Shown here: positions 51,430 through 64,000 of the stretch, piece after piece
Position numbering within the stretch: position 1 is the first letter of the stretch
How the letters are laid out: the number at the start of each line of letters is the position of its first letter
From: Virgibacillus phasianinus
GTDB taxonomy: Bacteria; Bacillota; Bacilli; Bacillales; Amphibacillaceae
Assembly: GCF_002216775.1 (NCBI RefSeq)
Contig: NZ_CP022315.1
Location: 310,001-374,000 of the forward strand
Reading direction: 5' to 3'
Length of the DNA: 64,000 bases
Position numbers and translations under genes: made by a program
The notes under the pieces: model-generated
What the model saw: the letters and a program-made list of their open reading frames with translations, nothing else
Databases searched by the model: none
Told to the model about the DNA's origin: nothing

Positions 51430-51465
51430 AAGAAACTACCTGTTTCACCAAGCGGGTAGTTTCTT
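51430..51465. terminator. Bidirectional terminator between convergent genes
   Basis: AAGAAACTACC pairs with GGGTAGTTTCTT. The hairpin touches the stop codon of the convergent gene at 51464. Confidence 0.8.
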
Positions 51466-51982
51466 ATCCCAAGTTATTATACCAAGTAATAATAGAACTT
51501 TTAATTTCTTCATCTTCAACCTCATGGACACCAAACCCATGGATATCCACTACCCGTACAAATTCATTGGAGCCATATTCCAGTTTGACAATGCAATAGC
51601 CTTCTATTTGTGACGGTGTAATCTCAAGTATGGTCTCGTTCTTGTAATAGTGTTCGATTTTCTCCCGGTCATCGACGGGCAAATACCAGTCTTCCGGAGC
51701 AGTCGATGTTTCATCAGCCATTACAGTTTCGAAATCCATCTCCACCTTATCGTCACCCATTTTGAGGTAAATTCGCTGGAGTAATTGAATATTTTCAGCA
51801 AAGCCAATAAATAACATCCCAAGTATAAATCCACCAATCGACCAAGTGAAAAATATTCCCCAGCCAAACTGGTTTCCAAAGTCTGCATTAGCAGCACCAA
51901 ATACAATGCCAACAAATATGCCGATTGTAATTTCCGCCACTCCTATAATAAATAAAATTTTTGCTATAATATTTTCATACAT
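51464..51982 (-). CDS. Two-helix membrane protein with soluble C-terminal domain
   Basis: A 172-residue protein. Two hydrophobic helices lie at about 8-28 (KILFIIGVAEITIGIFVGIVFG) and 42-62 (IFFTWSIGGFILGMLFIGFA), then a charged soluble part (DDREKIEHYYKNETILEITPSQIEGYCIVKLEYGSNEFVRVV). I do not recognise the family. It is divergent from the DadA-like gene with a 118-bp gap. Confidence 0.62.
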   Translation of the reverse strand: MYENIIAKILFIIGVAEITIGIFVGIVFGAANADFGNQFGWGIFFTWSIGGFILGMLFIGFAENIQLLQRIYLKMGDDKVEMDFETVMADETSTAPEDWYLPVDDREKIEHYYKNETILEITPSQIEGYCIVKLEYGSNEFVRVVDIHGFGVHEVEDEEIKSSIITWYNNLG

Positions 51983-52100
51983 TCGTCTTTGCCTCCTTCT
52001 ATTTTATTATGACACATTCCCAAAATAAATCCCTAGTAAAGGCGATAAATTTTACAATCAACCCATTTATTTTTATAGTTAGTGAAGAAAGGATTTTTAT

Positions 52101-53216
52101 ATGACAAAAATTATTGTAATTGGCGGAGGAATATTGGGTGCATCGACAGCCTATCAATTGGCTAAAAATGGCGCTGAAATAACGATTGTTGACCGCGCGG
52201 ATTTCGGAAAAGCTACCGATGCTGCAGCTGGTATCGTTTGCCCATGGTTGTCGCAGCGACGAAATCAAAAGTGGTACAGATTGGCTAAAGGCGGCGCTAA
52301 AGTATATCCTGAGATAATTCACTCGCTGGCAACTGATGGCGAGCAGGACACGGGATATGACCAGGTTGGTGCATTAAGCATCCATACCTCCATTGAAAAG
52401 CTGGAAGCAATGCGAAAAAGGGCCCTGAAACGTCGCGCAGATGCACCTGAAATAGGTGATATATCCCTTCTTGACCATAAACAGGCAAAAGCTCTTTTTC
52501 CACCTCTAGAGGACGGATATCAGGCAATTCACGTTACTGGTGCCGCTCGTGTCGATGGCGGGAAGCTGTGTATGTCGCTTATTAGGGGTGCTCAAAAATA
52601 TGGTGCCCAGTTTATTACTGGTGATGCCACCATTCTTCATGAAGGAAAAACAATTACTGGCGCACGAGTAAATGGAGAAATCATTTATTCTGATATTGTC
52701 ATTGCAACAAATGGTGTGTGGATGCCTGACCTTCTACATCCTTTAGGAATAGATATTGACGTTACGTCACAAAAGGCACAGCTGACACATGTCCAGTTTC
52801 CAAACATGGATTCTTCCGATTGGCCCGTTATTATGCCACCAAATGACCAGTATATTTTATCATTAGCGGGTAATCACATTGTTCTTGGAGCTACCCATGA
52901 GAATAATATAGGTTTTGACCATCGTGTTACTATTGGCGGTGTGCATGAAATTTTATCAAAGGCATTAACTATTGCTCCGGCATTATCAGAATGCACATTT
53001 CTTGAAACCCGTGTAGGATTCAGACCTTTCACGCCAGATTTCCTACCAATATTTGGCGCTGTACCCGATTTTGACGGATTATTAATCGGAAATGGTTTGG
53101 GAGCATCCGGCCTAACGATGGGCCCGTTTATTGGTATGCAGCTGGCCAAACTAGCATTACAGCAAGAAGTGGATGTTCCATTAGAGGATTACTCCGCTGC
53201 ACAAGCGATAAAATAG
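52101..53216 (+). CDS. DadA-like FAD-dependent oxidoreductase
   Basis: A 371-residue DAO-family flavoprotein: GGGILGASTAYQLAKNGAEITIVDR near the start and the C-terminal GLLIGNGLGASGLTMGPFIGMQLA FAD contact. Related enzymes oxidise glycine, sarcosine or D-amino acids. The substrate is unknown. AAGAAAGG lies before the ATG. The gene ends in a perfect terminator whose first arm includes its stop codon. Confidence 0.85.
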   Translation: MTKIIVIGGGILGASTAYQLAKNGAEITIVDRADFGKATDAAAGIVCPWLSQRRNQKWYRLAKGGAKVYPEIIHSLATDGEQDTGYDQVGALSIHTSIEKLEAMRKRALKRRADAPEIGDISLLDHKQAKALFPPLEDGYQAIHVTGAARVDGGKLCMSLIRGAQKYGAQFITGDATILHEGKTITGARVNGEIIYSDIVIATNGVWMPDLLHPLGIDIDVTSQKAQLTHVQFPNMDSSDWPVIMPPNDQYILSLAGNHIVLGATHENNIGFDHRVTIGGVHEILSKALTIAPALSECTFLETRVGFRPFTPDFLPIFGAVPDFDGLLIGNGLGASGLTMGPFIGMQLAKLALQQEVDVPLEDYSAAQAIK

Positions 53217-53248
53217 CCCAATTTGGTTCAGACCAAATTGGGCTATTT
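53211..53248. terminator. Bidirectional terminator between dadA-like and usp
   Basis: AAATAGCCCAATTTGGT pairs with ACCAAATTGGGCTATTT, a perfect 17-bp stem. The dadA-like stop lies in the left arm. Confidence 0.85.
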
Positions 53249-53252
53249 CTAC

Positions 53253-53669
53253 CTATTTAATGATAAGGACAGGGCAGTTTACCCTTTTAGCCACTTTATG
53301 GCTGACACTGCCTAAAATGAATGTCTGCAGATTATTAAGTCCTCTGCTTCCAATCACAACACAGTCAAAATCATGTTCATTCGCATATTCAACAATCGTA
53401 GGTCCAGGTTCCCCGTGCAAGACTTCCACAGTATATGGGACAGCTGAACGGTGAAGCGATTGCTCCACAGTGTGTATTTTCTCCCGGCGGCTTCTTTCCA
53501 CTTCAAATTTATCTGCGTTATGCAATACATCAGATTTTGATGTTTGTCCGTCTACAACATAAATCACTTTAATAGTGCCTGCAAACTTTTGCGCCAGTTC
53601 AATTGCATGATCTGTTGATCGCAGCGAATGCTCGGAGCCATCGGTCGCCAATAAAATGTTTTGAAACAA
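53253..53669 (-). CDS. Universal stress protein (UspA family)
   Basis: A 138-residue USP: FQNILLATDGSEHSLRSTDHAIEL at the N-terminus and VIGSRGLNNLQTFILGSVSHKV, the ATP-binding GxxGx9GS motif, at the C-terminus. A TTG start at 53667-53669 is chosen because GGAGG lies 8 nt upstream; an ATG five codons earlier overlaps that site. It lies just behind the SulP remnant in the same direction, an association often seen for SulP genes. Confidence 0.88.
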   Translation of the reverse strand: MFQNILLATDGSEHSLRSTDHAIELAQKFAGTIKVIYVVDGQTSKSDVLHNADKFEVERSRREKIHTVEQSLHRSAVPYTVEVLHGEPGPTIVEYANEHDFDCVVIGSRGLNNLQTFILGSVSHKVAKRVNCPVLIIK

Positions 53670-53723
53670 GAGCTGCACCTCCATTTGATTTATTAACTCT
53701 TTTACATCCACCCAATAAACTCT

Positions 53724-55189
53724 TTAGTGACCAGACGCTTTTGATAACCCGCCAATCCGATTCTTCAAATGCTGACTATCTTCATTTAATCCCGTATACG
53801 TAACGCTTATTCCCTGCTGTTCGAATTTCATTTCAATTTTATCTAATGCACCGATCGCAGAGTCATCCCATAAATGCGCGTTGCTCAAATTAACTTCTAC
53901 TTCCTCAACGGTATCATGGAAAGTAAATTTTTTCGTGAAATCAGTCACAGATGCAAAGAACAATTGACCATTTACATAATAAATGCGTTTTTCCGTATCA
54001 TTCACTAATTCATTAGTCACTTTCACCTTGGAAATTTTTGCGGCAAAGAAAATGGCACTTAATAGTACGCCTGCAAAAACACCCTTTGAAAGATCATTTG
54101 TAAGAATTACAATCACGACGGTTGTCACCATTACTACCGCATCTGTTCTAGGCAACTTATGCAAATTCCTTAATGATGACCAATCAAATGTTCCAATTGA
54201 AACCATAAACATAACACCAACTAGTGCTGCCATTGGAATTTTGACAACAACACTACTCAATACAATTATCAAAAACATTAAAAATAAGCCTGCAACAAAT
54301 GTGGACAATCTGCCCCTTCCACCTGATTTACAGTTAATAACTGACTGACCAATCATCGCGCATCCTGCCATTCCCCGAAGAAACCAGCAACAATATTTGC
54401 TATTCCTTGGCCACGACTTTCTTTATCTTTATTCCCTTCCGTATCTGTCATATCATCGACAATACTTGCTGTCAGTAATGTTTCAAGTAAACCTACAACT
54501 GCAAGGGCCAGCGAATATGGCAAGATAATCATTAATGTTTCGAATGTTAATGGAATCGAGGGCAGTAAAAACACTGGTAACTGCGATGACAAATTTCCTA
54601 AGTCCCCTACCGTTTTACTATCAATTCCACCAAAGACCGTTATTAATGTAATAATGATAATAGCAACAAGTGTTGATGGAACAGCCTTTGTTATTCTAGG
54701 AAACCCATAAATAATAACTAGAGTAAGAGCCACTAACACGTACATTACCCAGGTCTCTCCCACAAAATGCTGAAGCTGTGCCATGAAAATCAAAATGGCC
54801 AATGCATTCACAAAACCTACCATCACCGAACGCGGGACAAATTTCATTACCCTTGCTAATTTAAAAACACCGAATAAAATTTGAATAATTCCTGTTAAAA
54901 TGGTTGCTGCCAGTAAATACTGCAAACCATAATCCGCGATAAGCGACACCATTAGCAATGCCATGGAGCCAGTTGCTGCTGATATCATCGCGGGCCTTCC
55001 GCCGACAAAAGAAATCACAATTGCGATACAAAACGATGCATACAAACCAACCATTGGATCTACACCTGCAATAATGGAGAATGCTATCGCCTCTGGTATT
55101 AGTGCCATTGCTACTACCATACCAGATAGGATATCCGCCCTTATGTTCCCAAACCAATCCTTCTTTATTTGTTCTAAATTCAAATCCAT
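53724..55189 (-). pseudogene. SulP-family anion transporter with a single-base frameshift
   Basis: Two frames together encode a whole SulP transporter of about 486 residues. The N-terminal part (54353-55189, [20 protein letters not shown]...) holds about nine membrane segments and the SulP signature region. The C-terminal part (53724-54371) begins [25 protein letters not shown], the conserved continuation, and ends in a STAS domain. A C4 run at 54373-54376 has lost one base: one extra G would restore [14 protein letters not shown]. It is either a true pseudogene or a homopolymer sequencing error. Confidence 0.85.
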
Positions 55190-55453
55190 ACCTCTTTCTA
55201 TTATTATTTTGAAAAGCCTTCTACAAGGCTTTAACCGTAGATAACTTATGTATCATACCACATTTAGAAACAATGAAAAACTCCCTATGTAAGCGCTGTT
55301 ATCCCTGATATACTTTATTATTCTAGCTAATACTTGCATATACTTACATAGTTCCTTGCATACAAAAATCCGAGGTAGCAAATCTTGTAAGCTAACTCGG
55401 ATTTCTATACATCCTTTTAATCTATTTATTCTTGTATCTTGATCTTTCTTCTT
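55190..55453. other. Intergenic region between SulP and formaldehyde dehydrogenase genes
   Basis: About 260 bp holding the SulP promoter on the minus strand and the terminator at 55365-55404. No gene seen. Confidence 0.45.
55365..55404 (-). terminator. Terminator behind the formaldehyde dehydrogenase gene
   Basis: AAATCCGAG pairs with CTCGGATTT, with TTTTTG following on the minus strand. Confidence 0.75.
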
Positions 55454-56665
55454 CTACAACATACCATGTGGATCTATTACAAATTTCTTGGAAACACCAC
55501 TATCAAAGTCATCATACCCTTGGGGTGCCTCATCAAGTGAAATTACCGTTGCATTAACCGCCTTTGCTATGTTTGCCTTACCATTCAATATGGCATTCAT
55601 CAGTTGGCGGTGATATTTCATGACAGGGGTTTGTCCCGTAACAAAATGCTGTGCCTTTGACCAGCCGACACCAAAGTTAACCTTCAATGAACCTTGTTGT
55701 GCATCCTTATCTGATGCGCCTGGATCTTCCACTACGTATAGTCCCGGAATACCCATCTTACCACCTGCTTCAACGACGTCCATCATGGTATTTAAAACCG
55801 TTGCAGGTGCTTCTTTATGGTCTGTCCCATGTCCATATGCTTCAAATCCAACCGCATCAATTGCTGAGTCTACTACAGGCTCACCTAAAATTTGTTCAAT
55901 TTGTTCCCCGACATTATCATGTTTTTTTAGGTTAATTGTTTCGCAGCCAAAACTTTCCGCTTGTTTCAAGCGTTCTGGCTTAAGATCTCCTACGATAACT
56001 ACAGCTGCTCCCAGTAGCTGTGCTGAGTGAGCTGCTGCCAATCCTACCGGTCCGGCACCAGCAACATAGACAGTTGAACCAGTTGTTACACCAGCACTAA
56101 CAGCACCATGATAGCCCGTTGGAAAAATGTCTGACAGCATAGTTAAATCCAATATTTTATCCATTGCCTGGTCTTTATCAGGGAACTTTAATAATTGGAA
56201 GTCCGCATAAGGGATCATAACATATTCAGACTGACCGCCAACCCAGCCGCCCATATCGACATAGCCATATGCCCCGCCTGGTTGCTGTGGATTTACATGT
56301 GTACAAATATGGGTATCCTGACGCTTACACATTTTACACCGGCCGCAAGCAACATTAAAAGGAACAGAAACAAAGTCACCTTTGCTAATAAACTCGACAT
56401 CTCGTCCAGCCTCAATAACTTCTCCCGTTATTTCATGACCAAGTACCAATCCCGATGGTGCAGTTGTCCGTCCGCGCACCATATGCTGATCACTGCCACA
56501 TATATTGGTAGTAATTATTTTTAGAATAACACCATGCTCACACTTACGACCTGCATTCCCTTCTGGTACACCTGGTCCATTCTCAAGAATTAAATCAGGA
56601 AATTTTATGTCCTTTACTTCGACACCACCTGAACCTGTATAAACAACTCCTCGATTATCAGCCAT
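55454..56665 (-). CDS. fdhA: Glutathione-independent formaldehyde dehydrogenase
   Basis: A 403-residue zinc-dependent alcohol dehydrogenase of the FdhA type. Catalytic Cys in TTNICGSDQHM, the HE pair in LGHEITGEVIEAG, structural zinc cluster CGRCKMCKRQDTHIC, NAD motif VAGAGPVGLAA. The long insert QQPGGAYGYVDMGGWVGGQSEYVM is typical of formaldehyde-dismutase and glutathione-independent FDH. It probably oxidises formaldehyde to formate with NAD+. ATG 56663-56665 has AGGAGGA upstream. Confidence 0.9.
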   Translation of the reverse strand: MADNRGVVYTGSGGVEVKDIKFPDLILENGPGVPEGNAGRKCEHGVILKIITTNICGSDQHMVRGRTTAPSGLVLGHEITGEVIEAGRDVEFISKGDFVSVPFNVACGRCKMCKRQDTHICTHVNPQQPGGAYGYVDMGGWVGGQSEYVMIPYADFQLLKFPDKDQAMDKILDLTMLSDIFPTGYHGAVSAGVTTGSTVYVAGAGPVGLAAAHSAQLLGAAVVIVGDLKPERLKQAESFGCETINLKKHDNVGEQIEQILGEPVVDSAIDAVGFEAYGHGTDHKEAPATVLNTMMDVVEAGGKMGIPGLYVVEDPGASDKDAQQGSLKVNFGVGWSKAQHFVTGQTPVMKYHRQLMNAILNGKANIAKAVNATVISLDEAPQGYDDFDSGVSKKFVIDPHGML

Positions 56666-56835
56666 TCTTATCCTCCTAATAAGTAGTTGCCAAATGATCC
56701 ATCCAGTACAATATGTTTTCAAATTACATCAACTCAGCTCCTCCTATAGTTGAATATTCAGTTATCTACTTTTAAAAGTTATACACATTCTTTCCATTCC
56801 CATAGAATGAATGTGTAAAACGGATTTTTACTACT

Positions 56836-57486
56836 TTATCCAGCTGATTTTGCCTTCTTATTTTCATCAGAAGGCTTTTCCATATGGTTAAGTAATGCAC
56901 TGATTTTCAGGAAAAAGTATTGAAATAAAGGACTTTGAATAAACGTAAATAAAAATGTAAAGATGAACACGGGTCCGCCGAGAAGCAGTCCAATTAACAA
57001 TACACTTGTTTCTGTAACGATTCTTACCCGTCTGATAGGAAACCCAGTCTTATCTGAAATAGACAGCATGAATCCATCACGCGGACCTGACCCAACACCC
57101 GCTGCATTATACATGCCGCCACCAAATCCCATGAAAATTATCCCTATCAAAAGTATAACGACATCGACCCACGTATGTGCAGCACCAGGTAAAAAGTCCA
57201 GCCATAAAAATAAGTCGACAAATGAGCCAACGAGCAATGCATTCAAAAACGTTCCAAGCTTGATATACCGCTTATCAAGAATATAAGAAATGATAACAAG
57301 AATAATTCCACAGACAATATTCCATGTTCCAATGGTAAAGCCATATTTTTCATATAATCCAACATTAAGTACGTCCCAAGGGTGAATCCCCAAATGCTGT
57401 ACATTAATTGTTACCGAAATACCAAGACTGAAAAACATTAAACCGACTACAAAAATTGCCCAGCGCATTACATAATTCACATGCAT
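56836..57486 (-). CDS. yczE: YczE/YyaS-family membrane protein
   Basis: A 216-residue protein with five or six membrane segments: MRWAIFVVGLMFFSLGISVTINVQHLGIHPWDVLNVGLYEKYGFTIGTW... and GFGGGMYNAAGVGSGPRDGFML. In B. subtilis YczE is needed for bacillomycin/surfactin-type production, but the molecular role is unknown. It is a single gene. ATG start with GAAGGAT upstream. Confidence 0.87.
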   Translation of the reverse strand: MHVNYVMRWAIFVVGLMFFSLGISVTINVQHLGIHPWDVLNVGLYEKYGFTIGTWNIVCGIILVIISYILDKRYIKLGTFLNALLVGSFVDLFLWLDFLPGAAHTWVDVVILLIGIIFMGFGGGMYNAAGVGSGPRDGFMLSISDKTGFPIRRVRIVTETSVLLIGLLLGGPVFIFTFLFTFIQSPLFQYFFLKISALLNHMEKPSDENKKAKSAG

Positions 57487-57571
57487 CCTTCTCTCTATTT
57501 ACATTACATTTATATTGCATGATGACCGATTAAGATGCAAGCAGGAATTTCCCGTTACGAATTAAGAGACG

Positions 57572-58444
57572 CTATCTCATGCTCGCCTTTTTCGGTGCAT
57601 AATTCACCAAAAATATTCCGGCCAATATTAGACTTCCACCTATTAATGTTGATAAATGAAATTGTTCTTGCAGCAGGATCCAGCCAAAAATGACACCAAA
57701 CAATGGTGCGAGAAACAAAAAAGCACTTACTTTCCCCGGATCCCCTTTCTCCAAAAGGAAGAACCAGATGGCGAATTGAACAATGGAGGCCATCACTGCT
57801 AGCCAAACAATTATAAATATCGATACAGAAGTAAACACAATGTGAACCTCTTCAAATAGTCCACTGGCTATTAATAGTAAAATGCCCCCAAAAAGCATTT
57901 GGTAAGCAGTTAAGACCCATGTATCAAATGAAGTCCCCCACTTTTTTAAGATCAATGTTGCAATAGCCCAGGAAACCGCACTCAATAGCCCTAGAAGAGT
58001 ACCTGCTTCTCTTATATCCAAACTTGCACCCAATGTTATAAAAACCCCTAAAAATCCGACTAATACACCCAACCACTGGACCCAGCGATATTTCATTCCC
58101 ATAAAAAAGGTTCCAAAAATAACCACAAGCAAAGGATTAATGAATGTTAAAATAGAAGATTCCCCTGCAGTTATTGTACGCAAACTTAAAAAAATTGAAC
58201 CCATAACCAAGGCTGTTTGAAAAATACCTACAAGCACTATTTTAAGCCAGTCGCTTATTTTCACCGGATGAGTCCGTTTCAACAAAAGAACAATCACAGC
58301 CATTAATATCCCCGCTAGCGTGAAACGGATACCGACCAGTAATAGGGGCGAAATATAGTTCAACCCTATCTTCCCAACCGCGAACGAAGAACCCATTAAA
58401 CCTGTTGTCGTAACAATTAATAGAGCAAACAATGTTTTATTCAA
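57572..58444 (-). CDS. EamA/DMT-family transporter
   Basis: A 290-residue permease with ten membrane helices in two EamA repeats (KIGLNYISPLLLVGIRFTLAGILM..., and KWGTSFDTWVLTAYQMLFGGILLL...). Members export amino acids or metabolites; the substrate is unknown. A TTG start (58442-58444) is used, with GGGG upstream. The tRNA operon terminator follows on the same strand further upstream. Confidence 0.83.
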   Translation of the reverse strand: MNKTLFALLIVTTTGLMGSSFAVGKIGLNYISPLLLVGIRFTLAGILMAVIVLLLKRTHPVKISDWLKIVLVGIFQTALVMGSIFLSLRTITAGESSILTFINPLLVVIFGTFFMGMKYRWVQWLGVLVGFLGVFITLGASLDIREAGTLLGLLSAVSWAIATLILKKWGTSFDTWVLTAYQMLFGGILLLIASGLFEEVHIVFTSVSIFIIVWLAVMASIVQFAIWFFLLEKGDPGKVSAFLFLAPLFGVIFGWILLQEQFHLSTLIGGSLILAGIFLVNYAPKKASMR

Positions 58445-58572
58445 GTATACATGACCCCAATCTACAAAGAACCTGAGAGTTTATTAATATTCCTATTGTA
58501 GCAATTTAAACTTTACTAAGAAATCGTTTTGTTTCACTATAAAGGCTATTTTAAATTTTCTTTGCCAATAAC

Positions 58573-58605
58573 AAAAAAGACCTTCCATAAAGGAAAGTCT
58601 TTTTT
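58573..58605 (-). terminator. Terminator of the rRNA/tRNA operon
   Basis: AAAAAAGACCTTCC pairs with GGAAAGTCTTTTTT. It lies 14 bp behind tRNA-Leu. Confidence 0.85.
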
Positions 58606-58618
58606 GTATTTCTTCCGA

Positions 58619-58700
58619 TACCAGTGGCCGGGGTCGAACCGGCACTCCCGAAGGAACACGATTTTGAGTCGTGCGCGTCTGCCAATTCCGCCACACTGGC
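58619..58700 (-). tRNA. tRNA-Leu (anticodon CAA)
   Basis: 82 nt with a long variable arm. The anticodon loop is CTCAAAA. Last gene of the operon; 3' CCA not encoded. Confidence 0.9.
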
Positions 58701-58720
58701 AAATCTATAAAATATACTAT

Positions 58721-58794
58721 TGGAGGCGGCAACCGGATTTGAACCGGTGATAAAGGTGTTGCAGACCTGTGCCTTACCACTTGGCTATGCCGCC
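58721..58794 (-). tRNA. tRNA-Cys (anticodon GCA)
   Basis: Cloverleaf with anticodon loop CTGCAAC and encoded CCA. Confidence 0.92.
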
Positions 58795-58807
58795 GTAAAC
58801 ATTTTTA

Positions 58808-58882
58808 TGGAGCGGAAGACGGGATTCGAACCCGCGACCCCCACCTTGGCAAGGTGATGTTCTACCACTGAACTACTTCCGC
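58808..58882 (-). tRNA. tRNA-Gly (anticodon GCC)
   Basis: Anticodon stem-loop CACCTTGCCAAGGTG; acceptor GCGGAAG/CTTCCGC; CCA encoded. Confidence 0.92.
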
Positions 58883-58886
58883 AAAA

Positions 58887-58961
58887 TGGCTGGGCTACCA
58901 GGATTCGAACCTGGGAATGACAGGATCAAAACCTGCTGCCTTACCGCTTGGCTATAGCCCA
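58887..58961 (-). tRNA. tRNA-Gln (anticodon TTG)
   Basis: Anticodon loop TTTTGAT; acceptor TGGGCTA; CCA encoded. Confidence 0.92.
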
Positions 58962-58987
58962 ATAGGAAATTAATAATTAATTTTTAA

Positions 58988-59064
58988 TGGGGCGACCGGT
59001 GGGGATCGAACCCACGAGTGCCGGAGCCACAATCCGGTGCGTTAACCACTTCGCCACGACCGCC
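58988..59064 (-). tRNA. tRNA-His (anticodon GTG)
   Basis: Anticodon loop TTGTGGC; acceptor GGCGGTC with an extra 5' base as in tRNA-His; CCA encoded. Confidence 0.92.
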
Positions 59065-59074
59065 ATAAACAAAA

Positions 59075-59148
59075 TGGCAGGGGTAGCAGGACTCGAACCC
59101 ACATTGACGGTTTTGGAGACCGCAGTTCTACCGTTGAACTATACCCCT
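59075..59148 (-). tRNA. tRNA-Trp (anticodon CCA)
   Basis: Anticodon loop CTCCAAA; acceptor AGGGGTA; CCA encoded. Confidence 0.92.
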
Positions 59149-59163
59149 ACGCTATATTTTTAA

Positions 59164-59249
59164 TGGTGGAGGGGGGCAGATTCGAACTGCCGAACCCTGA
59201 GGGAGCGGATTTACAGTCCGCCGCGTTTAGCCACTTCGCTACCCCTCCA
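59164..59249 (-). tRNA. tRNA-Tyr (anticodon GTA)
   Basis: Long variable arm; anticodon loop CTGTAAA; CCA encoded. Confidence 0.92.
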
Positions 59250-59277
59250 TTATGAAATAAATCTTTAAATGCAAAAA

Positions 59278-59353
59278 TGGTGGCTCAGGACGGAATCGAA
59301 CCGCCGACACAAGGATTTTCAGTCCTTTGCTCTACCGACTGAGCTACTGAGCC
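59278..59353 (-). tRNA. tRNA-Phe (anticodon GAA)
   Basis: Anticodon loop CTGAAAA; acceptor GGCTCAG; CCA encoded. Confidence 0.92.
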
Positions 59354-59387
59354 TTTATGTACAAATGAAACTTAAACTTTATGAAAG

Positions 59388-59464
59388 TGGCGGTCCGGAC
59401 GGGACTCGAACCCGCGACCTCCTGCGTGACAGGCAGGCATTCTAACCAACTGAACTACCGGACC
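59388..59464 (-). tRNA. tRNA-Asp (anticodon GTC)
   Basis: Anticodon loop CTGTCAC; acceptor GGTCCGG; CCA encoded. Confidence 0.92.
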
Positions 59465-59489
59465 ACTTTATGTAATACCGCATAAAAAT

Positions 59490-59569
<80 letters not shown>

Positions 59570-59746
59570 ATATGAGAAAGTACTGAATTAGAACATGCAT
59601 TCTATCTTGATAATTAACTGACTTTTCGTCGTGTTGCAAGTATCTCTTTGTAGAGACACTCCTCACAAAACCTACATTGAAGTATTTCAAGATGTTTACG
59701 GTTTTGCTCCACCCCGCGATATGAGTGAATATTAAGTTAGAAAACA
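59570..59746. repeat. Expanded tRNA spacer with a duplicated tRNA-fMet 5' end
   Basis: The 177-bp gap between tRNA-fMet and tRNA-Val is far longer than other spacers here. A 21-bp sequence from the fMet 5' end and its flank (59556-59576) recurs exactly at 59705-59725, 149 bp away. Flanking bases are also loosely alike (GAAT... TTAGAA...ACATG). The sequence between shows no tRNA fold. Confidence 0.75.
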
Positions 59747-59822
59747 TGGTGGAGGATGCAGGGCTCGAACCTGCGACCCCCTGCTTGTAAGGCAGGTGCT
59801 CTCCCAGCTGAGCTAATCCTCC
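59747..59822 (-). tRNA. tRNA-Val (anticodon TAC)
   Basis: Anticodon loop CTTACAA; acceptor GGAGGAT; CCA encoded. Confidence 0.92.
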
Positions 59823-59829
59823 AAGTAAG

Positions 59830-59904
59830 TGGTGACCCGTACGGGATTCGAACCCGTGTTACCGCCGTGAAAGGGCGGTGTCTTAACCACTTGACCAACG
59901 GGCC
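59830..59904 (-). tRNA. tRNA-Glu (anticodon TTC)
   Basis: Anticodon loop CTTTCAC; acceptor GGCCCGT; CCA encoded. Confidence 0.92.
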
Positions 59905-59918
59905 AATATTTTAAAAAG

Positions 59919-60010
59919 TGGCGGAGAGCGAGGGATTCGAACCCTCGAGACCACGTTAGCGGTCTACACGATTTCCAATCGTGCTCCTTCGGCCACTCGG
60001 ACAGCTCTCC
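59919..60010 (-). tRNA. tRNA-Ser (anticodon GGA)
   Basis: Long variable arm; anticodon loop TTGGAAA; CCA encoded. Confidence 0.92.
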
Positions 60011-60011
60011 A

Positions 60012-60086
60012 TGGCTCCACAGGTAGGATTCGAACCTACGACCGATCGGTTAACAGCCGATAGCTCTACCACTGAGCTACTGTGGA
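60012..60086 (-). tRNA. tRNA-Asn (anticodon GTT)
   Basis: Anticodon loop CTGTTAA; acceptor TCCACAG; CCA encoded. First tRNA after 5S rRNA. Confidence 0.92.
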
Positions 60087-60190
60087 ATAATCAGATAAAG
60101 AATATAATCCAATTTGACTTTAATTACCACAAAGGTCTTCTCCTACATGACCTTACTTATTCCGTTAGGTCAAGCTGTTATATGGATTGT

Positions 60191-60306
60191 GCCTGGCGGC
60201 GTCCTACTCTTGCAGGGACAAAGTCCCAACTACCATCGGCGCTGGAGAGCTTAACTGCTGTGTTCGGCATGGGAACAGGTGTGACTTCTCCGCTATAACT
60301 ACCAGA
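60191..60306 (-). rRNA. rrf: 5S ribosomal RNA
   Basis: About 116 nt. The ends TCTGGTAG and GCCAGGC pair, and the conserved CCCATGCCGAACACAG core is present on the minus strand. Ends are accurate to a few bases. Confidence 0.92.
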
Positions 60307-60422
60307 CCATATTAAATTTAAGGACAAAATATATTATAGTCATATTTCTTTCGAAATGCAAGACCTTTTTTCATTTTATACCCTAAAAACTAAATAAGAG
60401 CTTAAATAGATGACAATCAATG

Positions 60423-64000
<3,578 letters not shown>

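Noticed and set aside
54353-54390. Programmed frameshift in SulP
   Set aside because: No slippery heptamer or stimulatory structure was found; a lost base in a homopolymer is simpler.

Overview
The window is low-GC Gram-positive chromosomal DNA. AGGAGG-type ribosome binding sites, frequent TTG/GTG starts, S-box and TPP riboswitches, rho-independent terminators and homologues of B. subtilis CotA, YfmJ, YhfW, YpsA, YczE, PpaC and LytST all point to a Bacillaceae genome. I infer the Virgibacillus/Oceanobacillus/Lentibacillus neighbourhood from overall gene flavour; no marker here proves the genus. No prophage, plasmid or CRISPR signature is visible.

Layout. 1-5.5 kb is a divergent sialic-acid locus: nanE, a ROK kinase and two adjacent FadR/GntR regulators leftward, nanA and a Na+/solute symporter rightward. 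5.5-9.3 kb holds a MITE, an S-box (SAM) riboswitch with a short MetE homologue, and a CotA-type multicopper oxidase. 9.3-16.7 kb carries oxidoreductases, a DHA2 efflux pump, a P450, a methyltransferase and an acetyltransferase. 16.7-24.1 kb has small membrane proteins, GNATs, a coiled-coil protein, the proline symporter PutP, a DinB protein and a truncated Nudix fragment. 24.4-28.5 kb is a CstA/BtsT-like transporter with a LytS/LytTR two-component system and a good candidate operator. 28.6-38.9 kb is a run of small accessory enzymes (GNATs, VOC, Dph6-like, M50-like, APH-like), a two-gene ABC exporter and YpsA. 38.9-41.9 kb is a TPP-riboswitch-controlled thiamine-precursor ABC operon. 42-43.5 kb contains two mscL paralogues around a repeat-bearing non-coding stretch. 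43.5-58.4 kb holds redox and housekeeping genes (disulfide reductase, HIT, cold-shock protein, PpaC, YhfW-like Rieske flavoprotein, DadA-like oxidase, formaldehyde dehydrogenase), one intact IS1182-family element and a frameshifted SulP transporter. 58.6-64 kb is a leftward rRNA operon (16S partial, 23S, 5S) followed by 14 tRNA genes.

Common themes. Short and medium-sized repeats sit directly at stop codons. Two MITE copies sharing IS1182-type ends lie 12 bp or less behind a stop codon and supply terminator-like hairpins, and the full IS ends 5 bp from the ppaC stop. A separate family of about 13-15 bp palindromes (core GGGGACTGTCCCC) abuts the stops of three genes. These stop-proximal repeats, the direct repeats before cstA, the tRNA-fMet fragment duplication, the 20-bp tandem repeat near mscL and several unlisted-size small proteins are the most interesting items. 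I found no clearly new multi-gene defence or biosynthetic system.
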